Source: Sandaracinaceae bacterium (lineage in GTDB: Bacteria > Myxococcota_A > Polyangia > Polyangiales > JADJQN01). From it: a stretch of DNA of 64,000 nucleotides. The notes beneath the pieces were generated by a model. The model had not been told where the DNA came from, did not search any database, and worked only from the letters and a program-made list of their open reading frames with translations. Of this stretch, positions 1 to 9,186 are shown in pieces (position 1 is the stretch's first letter; every line of letters starts with the position of its first letter). The position numbers were made by a program, and so were the translations under genes. The DNA lies in NCBI GenBank assembly GCA_016712745.1, contig JADJQN010000001.1:248001-312000 (forward strand). The letters run 5' to 3'.

Positions 1-1
1 G

Positions 2-2758
2 GACGACCTCATCGGCACGCTGGACCGTCACGTCAGTGCGACGCCTGATCGCAAGCAGAAGGTCGACCTCTTCCAAGCGATGGGCGAGACCTACGCGCAG
101 GAAAAACAGGACGTCGACAACGCGATTTCCGCGTACCAGAACTTGCTCGCTATCGAAGAGAAGAACGTTGGCGCGCTCGACGCGGTGTCGCGTCTCTACG
201 AGAAGCGCGGCGACCATTCGTCGGCCATCGACGCGATGGAACAGCTCATCAAGATGCTGAATGAGCCCGCTGCCATCGTCGAGCTTCGTTACCGCATGGG
301 TAACCTTCTCGACACGCAGCTTGGCGACCGAAGTGCGGCCGTCGATCAGTTCCAAAGCGCTCTCGATGTGGAACCAGGACATCTGCCCTCTCTCGAGGCG
401 ATGCGCAAGATCCACATCGACAACAGCGACTGGCTTTCAGCGTCGCGCGTGCTCGAACAAGAGACGCATCATCAGCAGAACGCGCGCCAGCTCTCGCGCC
501 TTTACACCGACCTTGGTCAGATTTACGACACGCGCCTTGATGAGCACGAACGTGCCATCGCGGCGTACGAATCAGCGATCAAGGCGGACGCGGATAACGA
601 AGACGCGGCGATGCCGCTCGTTGACGAGTACACGAAGGAAAACCGCTGGTCGGACGCGATGCCCTTGCTCGAGCTCCTCGTGAAGCGCGCAAACCGTCGT
701 CCGACGGAAGAGCAGCATCGCTTGTGGGCAACGCTCGGCGAAGCCTCGATGCACGTCGGCAACGACGATCAGGCGCTCAAGGCTTACGCGCATGCCAACA
801 CGCTCGACCCGCAGCACTTGCCGACTCTGCAGGGCCTGGCCGCCTCGCACTACCGCCTCAAGGACTGGGAGAAGGCTTTCAAGTTCTACCAGATGATTCT
901 CGTTCAGCATCGCGAAGCGCTCGCGAAAGACGAAGTCACCGACACGTTCTATCGCTTGGGTGTGATCAAGCGCGAGCAGGGCGAACGCCGCAAGGCCATC
1001 AACATGTTCGACAAGGCTCTCGAGGAAGATGCGCACCATCGTCCAACGCTCGAAGCCGTTGTTACGCTTTACGCGGAGTCCGAGGAGTGGGAACAAGTCA
1101 TCCACTTCAAGAAGCAGATTGTCGATTCACTCAGCGCGGACGATCAGTATCCGCTCCTCGTTGAAATCGGCGACATCTGGGCTGACAAGCTCGACGAGTC
1201 AGAAAAGGCCATTGCGAGCTACGTGCACGCGTCGGAAGTTCAGCCGAAGAGCCACGCACTTCTTCACAAGCTTTTGGCTCTCTACGAGAAGACCAAAAAC
1301 TACGAGATGATGATCGAGACCATTCAGAAGGTCTCGGACATTGACGAGCGCGCGATTGCGAAGTCGAAGTTCGCCTACACCATCGCCGTCATCAAGCGCG
1401 ATCAGTTCAACGACGCGGCGGGCGCCATCGAGAAGTTCGATGAAGCCCTCGATCACGATCACACGCAGTTGAAGGCCTTCGAAGCCATCAACAAGCTGCT
1501 CACGATGCAAAAGGACTGGCGCAACCTAGAGCGTGAGTTCCGCAAGATGCTTCGTCGCATTGTAAACAAGGGCAATAACGAGCTTGAGTGGAACCTCTGG
1601 CACAACCTCGGCGTCATCTACCGCGACCGTATGCAGAAGTACGAGAGCGCAGCTGAGGCCTTCAAGATGGCCAGCAACTTGAAGCCCGACATGCTCGAAG
1701 AGCATCAGATTCTCGCTGAGCTTTACGCGCTCGTGCCCTCACGTATCGAGGACGCGATTGCTGAGCATCAGTATCTGCTCAAGCAGGATCCGTATCGCGT
1801 CGATTCCTATCGCTCGCTTTACAAGCTCTACTTCGATGCGCGCCAGTACGATAAGGCATGGTATCTTACCAGCACGTTGACTTTCTTGAAGAAGGCCGAC
1901 GCTGAGCAGCAGGGCTTCTACGAGCAGTATCGCGTGCGCGGGATGATTCGCCCGCAAGCGCGCCTCGACAACGAGCGATGGATCCGCGACCTCTTCCATC
2001 CGGACGAGGACCTCTATGTCGGCAAGATCTTCGAGACCATGACGCCAGCGCTCATGGCGATGAAGCAGTTGTCCGACAAGCAGCTCGGCCTGAACAAGAA
2101 GCAGCAGCATGACCCGGCAACCTCCACGACTGCTTTTGCGAAGACGTTCGGCTTCGTGGGCCAGGTGCTCGGCTTGCCGATGCCTCGCCTCTTCTTGCGC
2201 CCTGACGCGCAGGTGGGCCTTGTCTACGGTTTGGCTGATCCGCCCGCATCGGTGGCAGGTTCTGTGTTGCTGAGTGGTTTGAGCCCGCAGGATCTGACCT
2301 TCGTGATCGCCAAGCACTTGAGCTACTACCGCGGCGAGCATTATCTGCGTTGGATCTTGCCCACGACCGATGAGCTCAAGGCGGCATTGCTCGCCGGTAT
2401 GCGCATCGTGGGCATGGGCCCAGCGGATGCAAATATTGACGCATCAGCAAAGCAAATCTCGAGCCGGATGCTGCCGATCCACGTCGAAGCCTTGAAGGCT
2501 GTATGCAAGCGCTTCGTTGAAGCGGGCGCTCGTACGGACATCAAGAAGTGGGTTCAGGCTGTTGAGATCACGGGTTGTCGCGCTGGCTTCTTGATGTGCA
2601 ACGATCTTGAGATTGCCGCTCGCATGATCCAGTCGGAACCGCCCACTGGCGTTGGCGATTTGCAGCCCAAGGAGAAGGTGAAGGAGCTCGTGCTCTTCAG
2701 CGTCTCCGAGCAATACTTCCGTTTGCGCGAAGCACTCGGAATTCAGATTTCGATCTGA
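2..2758 (+). CDS. TPR-repeat protein, 5' end outside window
   Basis: The frame is open from base 2 and reads straight into the first ATG at base 80, with TPR-like coding sequence upstream of that ATG, so the gene starts before the window. About 918 residues are visible. Most of the protein is helical tetratricopeptide-like repeats: recurring blocks with A/Y/G spacing and phrases such as AIDAMEQL, AIAAYESAIKAD and AFKMASNLKPD. The last 280 or so residues leave the repeat pattern and form a separate, unrecognised domain. TPR proteins usually act as scaffolds for protein complexes; no partner can be named. A lipoprotein gene follows 8 bases downstream on the same strand and is probably co-transcribed. 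The TPR call is firm and the role unknown. Confidence 0.85.
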   Translation, partial: DDLIGTLDRHVSATPDRKQKVDLFQAMGETYAQEKQDVDNAISAYQNLLAIEEKNVGALDAVSRLYEKRGDHSSAIDAMEQLIKMLNEPAAIVELRYRMGNLLDTQLGDRSAAVDQFQSALDVEPGHLPSLEAMRKIHIDNSDWLSASRVLEQETHHQQNARQLSRLYTDLGQIYDTRLDEHERAIAAYESAIKADADNEDAAMPLVDEYTKENRWSDAMPLLELLVKRANRRPTEEQHRLWATLGEASMHVGNDDQALKAYAHANTLDPQHLPTLQGLAASHYRLKDWEKAFKFYQMILVQHREALAKDEVTDTFYRLGVIKREQGERRKAINMFDKALEEDAHHRPTLEAVVTLYAESEEWEQVIHFKKQIVDSLSADDQYPLLVEIGDIWADKLDESEKAIASYVHASEVQPKSHALLHKLLALYEKTKNYEMMIETIQKVSDIDERAIAKSKFAYTIAVIKRDQFNDAAGAIEKFDEALDHDHTQLKAFEAINKLLTMQKDWRNLEREFRKMLRRIVNKGNNELEWNLWHNLGVIYRDRMQKYESAAEAFKMASNLKPDMLEEHQILAELYALVPSRIEDAIAEHQYLLKQDPYRVDSYRSLYKLYFDARQYDKAWYLTSTLTFLKKADAEQQGFYEQYRVRGMIRPQARLDNERWIRDLFHPDEDLYVGKIFETMTPALMAMKQLSDKQLGLNKKQQHDPATSTTAFAKTFGFVGQVLGLPMPRLFLRPDAQVGLVYGLADPPASVAGSVLLSGLSPQDLTFVIAKHLSYYRGEHYLRWILPTTDELKAALLAGMRIVGMGPADANIDASAKQISSRMLPIHVEALKAVCKRFVEAGARTDIKKWVQAVEITGCRAGFLMCNDLEIAARMIQSEPPTGVGDLQPKEKVKELVLFSVSEQYFRLREALGIQISI

Positions 2759-2766
2759 GCTGCGAC

Positions 2767-5700
2767 ATGTTGAGTAGTAGAAGCCCGGCGTCCGCGCGAA
2801 GGTTGCGATGGCTCGGGCTTTTGCTCGCGCTCCTCACGGCAGGCTTCGCGGGGTGCGCAGCGAAGACGCCAATGCTCGAGGTCCATCTCTTCACCGCGTT
2901 GGTGGCGGGGCCCGAGTTTCGAACGGTCGAGACTTCGGTGCTTGTCGGCACTGGCTCGACATCTTCGTCGAGCATCTACGACGCGGCTGAAGCGAGCACG
3001 CGTTTTGGGAATGACTTCTCACGCGGTCGTGGCGTTGCGACTTTCACGTTGCCGGAAGGCGCATACCGGGTGCGAGTGCGCCTCATGCGCCCCAACGGAA
3101 CTTTGCTCGTGGAGCGCGTCATCGCCCTCTCGCTTGCCGGCGACACGGTGCTCCCCGTCCACATCACGCGCGATTGCGTGGGCGTAGTTTGTCCCGTGCC
3201 AGGAGGCTCGGCTGAGCTGTCCACCTGTCTTGCGGGCCGCTGCGTCGATCCTCGCTGTTCGGTCAATGCTCCTGAGTTTTGTCCCGACGTCGATTTTTGT
3301 CGCGAGCCGACCGACTGCGGTCCGACTGCGGAATGCGCAGCCCGTGGTTGTGACGATGGTGTGTGTGTACCGACCGAGGGCGAGCGCCCATGCGCAGAGA
3401 ACTTCTGGTGCAACCCAGATGTCGGCGCCGGCTGCGAGCCCTTGACTCCGAGCGGCGCAGGCTCATTTCCGTGCGGCACGATTTGTACGATGGCCGACCG
3501 CCCGTGTGAGTTTGGCTATTGGAATTGCGACAACCTCGAGGCGCCGGTTTGCACCGTCCTGCAATATCGCCCGATGGATTTCGTATGCGCGGCGGGCCGA
3601 GTTTGCGATGCGGTTGGCGAGTGCGTCGACCCATCGGTACCGACCGTATTCCTCAACTCAGTCTCGCGCATCGCTACGACGGAAGCGGGAGGCAGCTCTG
3701 TTTTTGATCTCGCCATAAGCTCACGGCCGAGCGCCGACGTGACGCTTGAGATCACGGTTAGCGATTCGAGCGAAGCGACGGTCGCGCCCCAAACGATTGT
3801 TTTTACGCCGGTGAACTGGGCGATTCCGCAGCCTGTGACGGTAACAGGCGTTGATGACTTCGACGCCGATGGCGATCAGGGCTACACGATCGTGACGAGC
3901 AACACCGTCAGCAGCGACGCGCGGTTCGACGACCTGAACGTGGATGATCTGCCCGGAATCAACAGCGATGACGACAGTGTGGGCCTCGACATATCGCCGA
4001 CGGCGGGCTTGGTGACAAGTGAGGCCGGCGGCACCGCGACGTTCGAAGTGGCACTCGATTCGCGTCCGATCGCCGACGTTACCGTGCCGCTTGCTAGCGA
4101 TGATCCGGGAGAGGGTGCAACGACCGTCGCCTCTCTTGTCTTCACAGTAGGCAATTGGAATCTTCCGCAGACAGTGACAATCGTTGGCGTCGATGACGCA
4201 ATCATGGACGGTACGCAGAGCTACACCATCAACCTTGGCGCGGCGATCAGCGATGATTCTGACTATGCGGGCCAGCGAGGCGTTGTGAGCGTCGAGAACA
4301 CGGACAACGAGCTCGCGGGCGTGACGGTCAATCCCATCGCGGGACTCACGACGACAGAAGCGGGAGGAACCGCGACGTTCACAGTGGTGCTCAACTCGGC
4401 GCCAACGGCTGACGTAGCCATTGCCTTGTCGTCCGACACGCCGGCGGAAGGGAGCGTGGCACCAGCCTCCATCACGTTCACCACCGGCGATTGGAGCGTC
4501 CCACGGACAGTGACCGTCACGGGTGTTGATGACGTCACGGACGATGGCAACGTGGCATACCGCATCGTCACTGCAGCAGCGATAAGCCTGGACACCGGCT
4601 ATGCGGGAATCAACGCGTCCGACGTCACGGTGACAAATACGGATGACGACGTAGCCGCGGTCACCGTCTCGCCCTCGAGCGGACTAGTTACGAGCGAAGG
4701 GGGAGGCACGACGATGTTCTTCCTCGCCCTCGAGACACGGCCCACCGACGACGTCTTTGTTTCTTTGTCCGTAGACGATGCGAGTGAAGGCAGCGTCTTG
4801 CCTGCGATTTTAGCGTTCTCGCCGGACACGTGGAGCGTCGCGCAGAGTGTCACGGTGACGGGACGGGACGACGTCGCAGTGGATGGTGACGTCCTCTATC
4901 ATGTCGTGACGAGCGCAGTGACGAGCTCCGATGCGGTCTATAGCGGCCTTGCGGTCGATGACGCATCGATTACGAACTTGGACAACGAAGTGCCGTTCGT
5001 TCAGGAGGCCTACGTCAAAGCGACGAACACTCAGGGCGGCGATTTCTTTGGCGAGTCCGTAGCTCTCGCGGGTGATGGGAATACGATGGTCGTGGGAGCT
5101 GCACGCGAGGCCAGCAACGCGACGGGCATCGGCGGAAACCAGGCAGACAACTCCGCGCCCAACGCCGGTGCGGCATTTGTTTATGTACGTTCCGGCTCGG
5201 TGTGGGCGCCGCAGGCCTATCTCAAAGCATCCAATACCGATGGCGGCGATCAGCTTGGCTACGTGTCGGCGATTTCGAACGACGGCAATACCGTCGTTCT
5301 ATCGGCGCCAAGCGAATCGAGCAATGCGACCGGTGTCGGTGGGTTGCAGAGCAACAACAGCGCAAGTCTCTCAGGCGCGGTCTATGTGTTCGTGCGCGCG
5401 GGCACTGCATGGACTCAGCAGGCATACATCAAAGCGTCCAACACAGCGTCTCTTGACCAGTTTGGCTACGCCCTTGCTCTTACGCCCGACGGCAGCACGC
5501 TCGTCGTGAGTGCGCGCAGCGAAGATAGCAATGCGACCGGCGTCGATGGCAACCAGGCGAACAATTCGATTCAAGATTCGGGTGCCGTCTATGTCTTCAA
5601 TCGCGCGGGCACCGTGTGGACGCAGAGTGCGTATATCAAGGCGTCCAACACCGGCATGTACGATAGCTTCGGCGACTCGCTGGCGATCTCGTCGGACGGG

Positions 5701-6441
5701 CAAACGCTCGCTGTTGGAACTTGGAACGAGCGAAGCTCTGCAACGGGCATTGATGGCAACCAAGCCGACGATTCCGTCATTCCTGCGGGCGCCGTGTACG
5801 TCTTCGTTCGGTCGGGTCCAAGCTGGGCACAGCAGGCCTATGTGAAAGCATCCAACACCGGCAACGACGCCTTTGGTTATTCCGTGGCAATCACAGCCGA
5901 TGGCAATATGCTTGCGGTCGGCGCACGCAACGAATCCAGCAACGCGACTGGAGTAGGGGGCGACCAGCTCAATAACTCCACGCAGTCCGCCGGCGCCGTG
6001 TATATCTTCTCGCGCAGCGGCGTGATCTGGTCGCAAGACGCATACATCAAATCGTGGAAGAGTCAGGCCTATCAGCAGTTCGGTGAGGCCATCGATATCT
6101 CCGACGACGGCACGCGCCTCGCGGTGGGTGCCTTCGGCGACGACAGTGGAGCGGGTGGAGTTGGCAGCAATCCTGCTGACACCACGCGTCACGGATCGGG
6201 CGCTGTTTATCTCTTCGCGCGGAGCGGCTCGTTGTGGTGGCAGACTGGCTACTTCAAGGCGTCGAACCCCGGCGTCGACGACATATTCGGCGGCGAGGAT
6301 GCGGTGTCGCTCTCCGCAGACGGCCACACTCTCGCGGTCGGCGCGAGCGGTGAGCAGAGCACCGCAACCGGGGTCGGGGGAGTCGAAACAGACGATACTG
6401 CGCCCAACGCTGGCGCGGTCTACGTTTTCGACGAGATTTAG
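2767..6441 (+). CDS. Large surface lipoprotein with Calx-beta-like and FG-GAP-like repeats
   Basis: This 1224-residue protein begins with a charged stretch, a Leu-rich hydrophobic segment and a lipobox-like AGFAGC ending near residue 30, indicating an exported lipoprotein. Residues about 130-285 are Cys-rich. Residues about 290-740 hold four repeats of roughly 110 residues, each with TxEAGG near its start and a W-x(2-4)-P-x-x-VTVTG-like strand before an acidic DD segment, resembling Calx-beta modules. From about 745 to the end are about seven units of 60-70 residues with YxKASNT, FG, LAVGA and AGAVYVF signatures, as in FG-GAP/integrin-type propellers. Such architectures act outside the cell in adhesion or binding, with calcium often involved. 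It follows the TPR gene by 8 bases. The ligand is unknown. Confidence 0.85.
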   Translation: MLSSRSPASARRLRWLGLLLALLTAGFAGCAAKTPMLEVHLFTALVAGPEFRTVETSVLVGTGSTSSSSIYDAAEASTRFGNDFSRGRGVATFTLPEGAYRVRVRLMRPNGTLLVERVIALSLAGDTVLPVHITRDCVGVVCPVPGGSAELSTCLAGRCVDPRCSVNAPEFCPDVDFCREPTDCGPTAECAARGCDDGVCVPTEGERPCAENFWCNPDVGAGCEPLTPSGAGSFPCGTICTMADRPCEFGYWNCDNLEAPVCTVLQYRPMDFVCAAGRVCDAVGECVDPSVPTVFLNSVSRIATTEAGGSSVFDLAISSRPSADVTLEITVSDSSEATVAPQTIVFTPVNWAIPQPVTVTGVDDFDADGDQGYTIVTSNTVSSDARFDDLNVDDLPGINSDDDSVGLDISPTAGLVTSEAGGTATFEVALDSRPIADVTVPLASDDPGEGATTVASLVFTVGNWNLPQTVTIVGVDDAIMDGTQSYTINLGAAISDDSDYAGQRGVVSVENTDNELAGVTVNPIAGLTTTEAGGTATFTVVLNSAPTADVAIALSSDTPAEGSVAPASITFTTGDWSVPRTVTVTGVDDVTDDGNVAYRIVTAAAISLDTGYAGINASDVTVTNTDDDVAAVTVSPSSGLVTSEGGGTTMFFLALETRPTDDVFVSLSVDDASEGSVLPAILAFSPDTWSVAQSVTVTGRDDVAVDGDVLYHVVTSAVTSSDAVYSGLAVDDASITNLDNEVPFVQEAYVKATNTQGGDFFGESVALAGDGNTMVVGAAREASNATGIGGNQADNSAPNAGAAFVYVRSGSVWAPQAYLKASNTDGGDQLGYVSAISNDGNTVVLSAPSESSNATGVGGLQSNNSASLSGAVYVFVRAGTAWTQQAYIKASNTASLDQFGYALALTPDGSTLVVSARSEDSNATGVDGNQANNSIQDSGAVYVFNRAGTVWTQSAYIKASNTGMYDSFGDSLAISSDGQTLAVGTWNERSSATGIDGNQADDSVIPAGAVYVFVRSGPSWAQQAYVKASNTGNDAFGYSVAITADGNMLAVGARNESSNATGVGGDQLNNSTQSAGAVYIFSRSGVIWSQDAYIKSWKSQAYQQFGEAIDISDDGTRLAVGAFGDDSGAGGVGSNPADTTRHGSGAVYLFARSGSLWWQTGYFKASNPGVDDIFGGEDAVSLSADGHTLAVGASGEQSTATGVGGVETDDTAPNAGAVYVFDEI

Positions 6442-6455
6442 CTACTGTGCCGGCG

Positions 6456-7037
6456 CTAGCGCTTGAGGAAATGCACGCGACAGCTCGGAACCTCAACGCG
6501 TCCTTCGGCGGCAGCGGTGACTTCGTCTTTGTTCTGCACGATGGGCCAAAGCGCCTGTTCATTCTTTTGGATCTGATGAACCGCGTCGCGCAATAGACCG
6601 TCCCAAGTGTCTGCGAGTTTTTCCCAGTCGTGCGGAGCGACGGTGTGCCTACAGGCCGCTCGGCCGCAGCCGCACTCGAACGACTCGTCGAGATTGAGCA
6701 TGCCGTAGTCGCAGGTCAGCTCCTGACCCTTTTCGATGTCACGCACGGCCACGTCGAAGTCAAAACCTGGGCTCAAGCAGGTGGGTTCGCAGGAGTGGTT
6801 CATGAAACGTCCCAGGTCCCAGCACAGTACGTGGCGGCCACTCCGATCTTTGTACGCGTACTTGTTCACGATGGGCGCGTAAAAGGGATCGAGCTTCGCC
6901 AGGTCTTCGTCAGTAAAAGCGCGGTCGAACGCACAGCGAGTCCACGTGATCGTTCCGCGCGGGATGCGCTCGGTCGCGAAGACGCCATATCCGATCTCTG
7001 GACTAATAAATCGAAGTTCTGAGTTAGGATGAATCAC
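6456..7037 (-). CDS. SET-domain protein (lysine methyltransferase-like)
   Basis: The predicted 193-residue protein has a SET core: an N-terminal strand with GYGVFA, the NHSCEP motif that forms part of the SAM/knot site, and the closing acidic-Leu-Thr-Cys-Asp-Tyr-Gly strand. A Cys cluster follows (CGCGRAACR), like a post-SET zinc site. Such enzymes transfer methyl groups from S-adenosylmethionine to protein lysines; the bacterial target is unknown. I chose the GTG at 7037 because it begins just before IHPNSELRF, where the conserved domain starts. The longer upstream frame lies antisense to the neighbouring transporter. A GGAG lies 13 bases upstream of this GTG. The gene is convergent with the lipoprotein gene, 14 bases away. 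Confidence 0.8.
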   Translation of the reverse strand: MIHPNSELRFISPEIGYGVFATERIPRGTITWTRCAFDRAFTDEDLAKLDPFYAPIVNKYAYKDRSGRHVLCWDLGRFMNHSCEPTCLSPGFDFDVAVRDIEKGQELTCDYGMLNLDESFECGCGRAACRHTVAPHDWEKLADTWDGLLRDAVHQIQKNEQALWPIVQNKDEVTAAAEGRVEVPSCRVHFLKR

Positions 7038-7038
7038 A

Positions 7039-8372
7039 GTGTCGTCGATGCTCCAACGAAGTTCTGCTGATCGCAAGATCCGAGAATTCGCTACGCTCGG
7101 ATTTCTGCTCTTTTGCTCGTCGCTTGCACAGGGAGCCGTTGAAGTTATTGCAATTGGCGGCATGGTCGAGAACGCTGGCTTGCGGCCTATTCTGATCGTT
7201 TGGACTCTTGATTCACTGGCGGTCATCGCAATCTCGCTTGGTCTCTCGCCCATCATCGACCGCTTTGATAGGCGCCGCCTCGTAGCGACGCTCTGCGTGC
7301 TTGTGGCGCTGATGTATGGCGGCATGGCTGCGTATTTTGCACTCGCCCCACCATCAATTCGGTCGTCCTGGGTGCGTTGTCCGTCGCAAACACTCTGACG
7401 AGCAGCGTCCTACTCATGGCAGGTTGGGCCCTCGCACGCGATTGCTTTACGGTCGATGGAGCGATCGATCATTTCGCGCGACTGGGTTCGCTGACGTTCG
7501 TTGGCACACTTGTCGGCACCGCAGGAACTTCGCTGATCGCTCGCTTCACGTCTTCGCTGGTCCCAGTAACGGGCTTGCTCCTCCTGTTGTTCTTTGGCTG
7601 CGCTGCGCTTGTCGGGGCGTTGCCGCGGAGCTCCATGATTCAAACGCTGAAGGGAGTCAGCATCTTGCCGCCGCCGGGACGGATGCTTTCGAGCCTACGG
7701 CCACCTCGTCGCAGCACCGCGCCGACCGCCGAAGCCTCGTGGGGCTACGTGTTGCGCATGATTCGTCAAAGTCAGACGCTGCGCTCGCTCGCGGCGCTCG
7801 GCGTTGTCAATGGCGTCGTCTACACGGTGATGGCGTACGCGGTTATTCGGGTGCTTTTGGAGAGTCCCGCCCACGGGGAGCTGACGGAGCAGTACGGCAT
7901 CTTGCGCTTTGCTGAACCGCTGAGCCACGCCGCGGTACAGGCGCTCTTCACCGGATGGATCTTGAAGCGCGCGGGCATTGCGCGAGTTTTCGTCGCAACA
8001 CCTGCAATGCTTCTAATTATCATGGTGCTGCTTTGGGTTGCACCTGTGTGGGGCGTTGCGCTCTTGTGTTCGTGCCTCTTGCATGCAGTCTTCGCGGTCG
8101 AGACGCCAGCAATCGGTGCGCTATTAGTCGTTGCGCGGCCGTCGGTGCAGGGGCGCCTCAGCCTGCTCGTCGAAGGAACCTTTTACCAAATCGGATACCT
8201 CGTGGGGATTGGGCTTCTTGTCGCAATCGAGGAGCTCAATGCAGCTCGAGTGCTGAGCTCAGCCCACGCGAAGCTCGGTGAGTTGATTGCTGCGTGCATG
8301 ATCGCCGTCGTTGGTATCGTCGTCGCGTCCCGCGTACGTACCGAGCATCACCTGCAGGCCGTGCGCTCCTAG
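7039..8372 (+). pseudogene. MFS-type transporter gene interrupted by a one-base frameshift
   Basis: Two overlapping reading frames together make one roughly 440-residue multi-pass membrane protein resembling major-facilitator transporters. The first frame (7039-7398) has hydrophobic segments and an MFS-like loop (SPIIDRFDRRRL). The second resumes in the +3 frame with NSVVLGALSVANTL and runs to 8372 with further membrane segments. The break falls at the CCCC run at 7346-7349. Adding one C restores a smooth join (ALAPTINSVVLG). The start is probably GTG 7039, with AGGA 9 bases upstream; ATG 7048 is an alternative. The substrate is unknown. The cause may be a sequencing indel or a real mutation. 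Confidence 0.75.
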
Positions 8373-8391
8373 CGCGGCGCCAGGACCACCG

Positions 8392-9186
8392 TCACGCGCG
8401 GCGAAGCGCCGATGCAAGCCACAGTCCGCGCGTGGCCACGCAGAGGAAGGCAAGCAGTTGCTGCACGATGAGCACGAAGAGACCGCTGTGCGGTTGATCA
8501 AGCCGAGCGCCAAACAAAAAACCAAAATAGGTGAGCGCAAGGATGGCGGCGAGCACGAGAAGGTAGATGGGAAAAGCACCGAGACTACGGCGCAATGCGC
8601 GCGCCACCGCTTGGCGGGCTCGGGTGTGCCCAGCCGCCAGCGCGGCGCGCGCGAGGTCGTGGACCGCTGACCAGTGAAGCATCAGAAGAACGCCTGGCAA
8701 GAGCGCGCAAAAAAGCGCGATGTCGTGGGTGCGTTCGTTGGTGCTGCTGAGCAGCTTGCCGGCCACCACGCCGCTGATGGAGCAAACAAGGACGCCCAGA
8801 AGCAAGAGCGGCGAGAGCAGAATGCTAACGCGAACGGCCGCCCCGAGCTGACGTATCGATAGCGCCACCGAGTCGGCAACTGCGCGCTTGCGCGAAAGCG
8901 CGTTCAACCACGCCATTTGCATCAGGGGCGAGACGACGAACGCGAACCCAGCAAGCGTTGCTAGAGCGAGCGACACGACGCCGAATGCAAGCCCATTCTC
9001 GTGCATGACGTCGAAAAGATGCGCTCCACCCGGCGTGTACAACGCGTTTACTCCTTGGGGGAGATCCCCAACGCTTGACGCGAGGCGACGAGTGAGCGGA
9101 TACGCGAGCAGAACGGCGAGTCCGGTCTGCGCCGTGTACACGAGCAGAGTGAGCAGGCGCGCGTTGTAGATGCTGGGCTTGCTCAT
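8392..9186 (-). CDS. Multi-pass membrane protein of unknown function
   Basis: This 264-residue protein has about six hydrophobic segments, including an N-terminal one around residues 10-30 and long Leu/Val/Ala-rich stretches in the middle and at the C terminus. I do not recognise the family. The ATG at 9186 overlaps the stop of the upstream peptidase gene as ATGA, which decides this start over a longer upstream frame that only shadows the peptidase. It is the third gene of a tightly coupled minus-strand operon with the YjbQ and M1-type peptidase genes, so it may be a membrane partner of the peptidase, but nothing in the sequence shows this directly. Confidence 0.7.
   Translation of the reverse strand: MSKPSIYNARLLTLLVYTAQTGLAVLLAYPLTRRLASSVGDLPQGVNALYTPGGAHLFDVMHENGLAFGVVSLALATLAGFAFVVSPLMQMAWLNALSRKRAVADSVALSIRQLGAAVRVSILLSPLLLLGVLVCSISGVVAGKLLSSTNERTHDIALFCALLPGVLLMLHWSAVHDLARAALAAGHTRARQAVARALRRSLGAFPIYLLVLAAILALTYFGFLFGARLDQPHSGLFVLIVQQLLAFLCVATRGLWLASALRRA

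Noticed and set aside
5371..6327. 318-codon minus-strand frame in the FG-GAP region
   Set aside because: Its repeat appearance only mirrors the propeller repeats on the plus strand.
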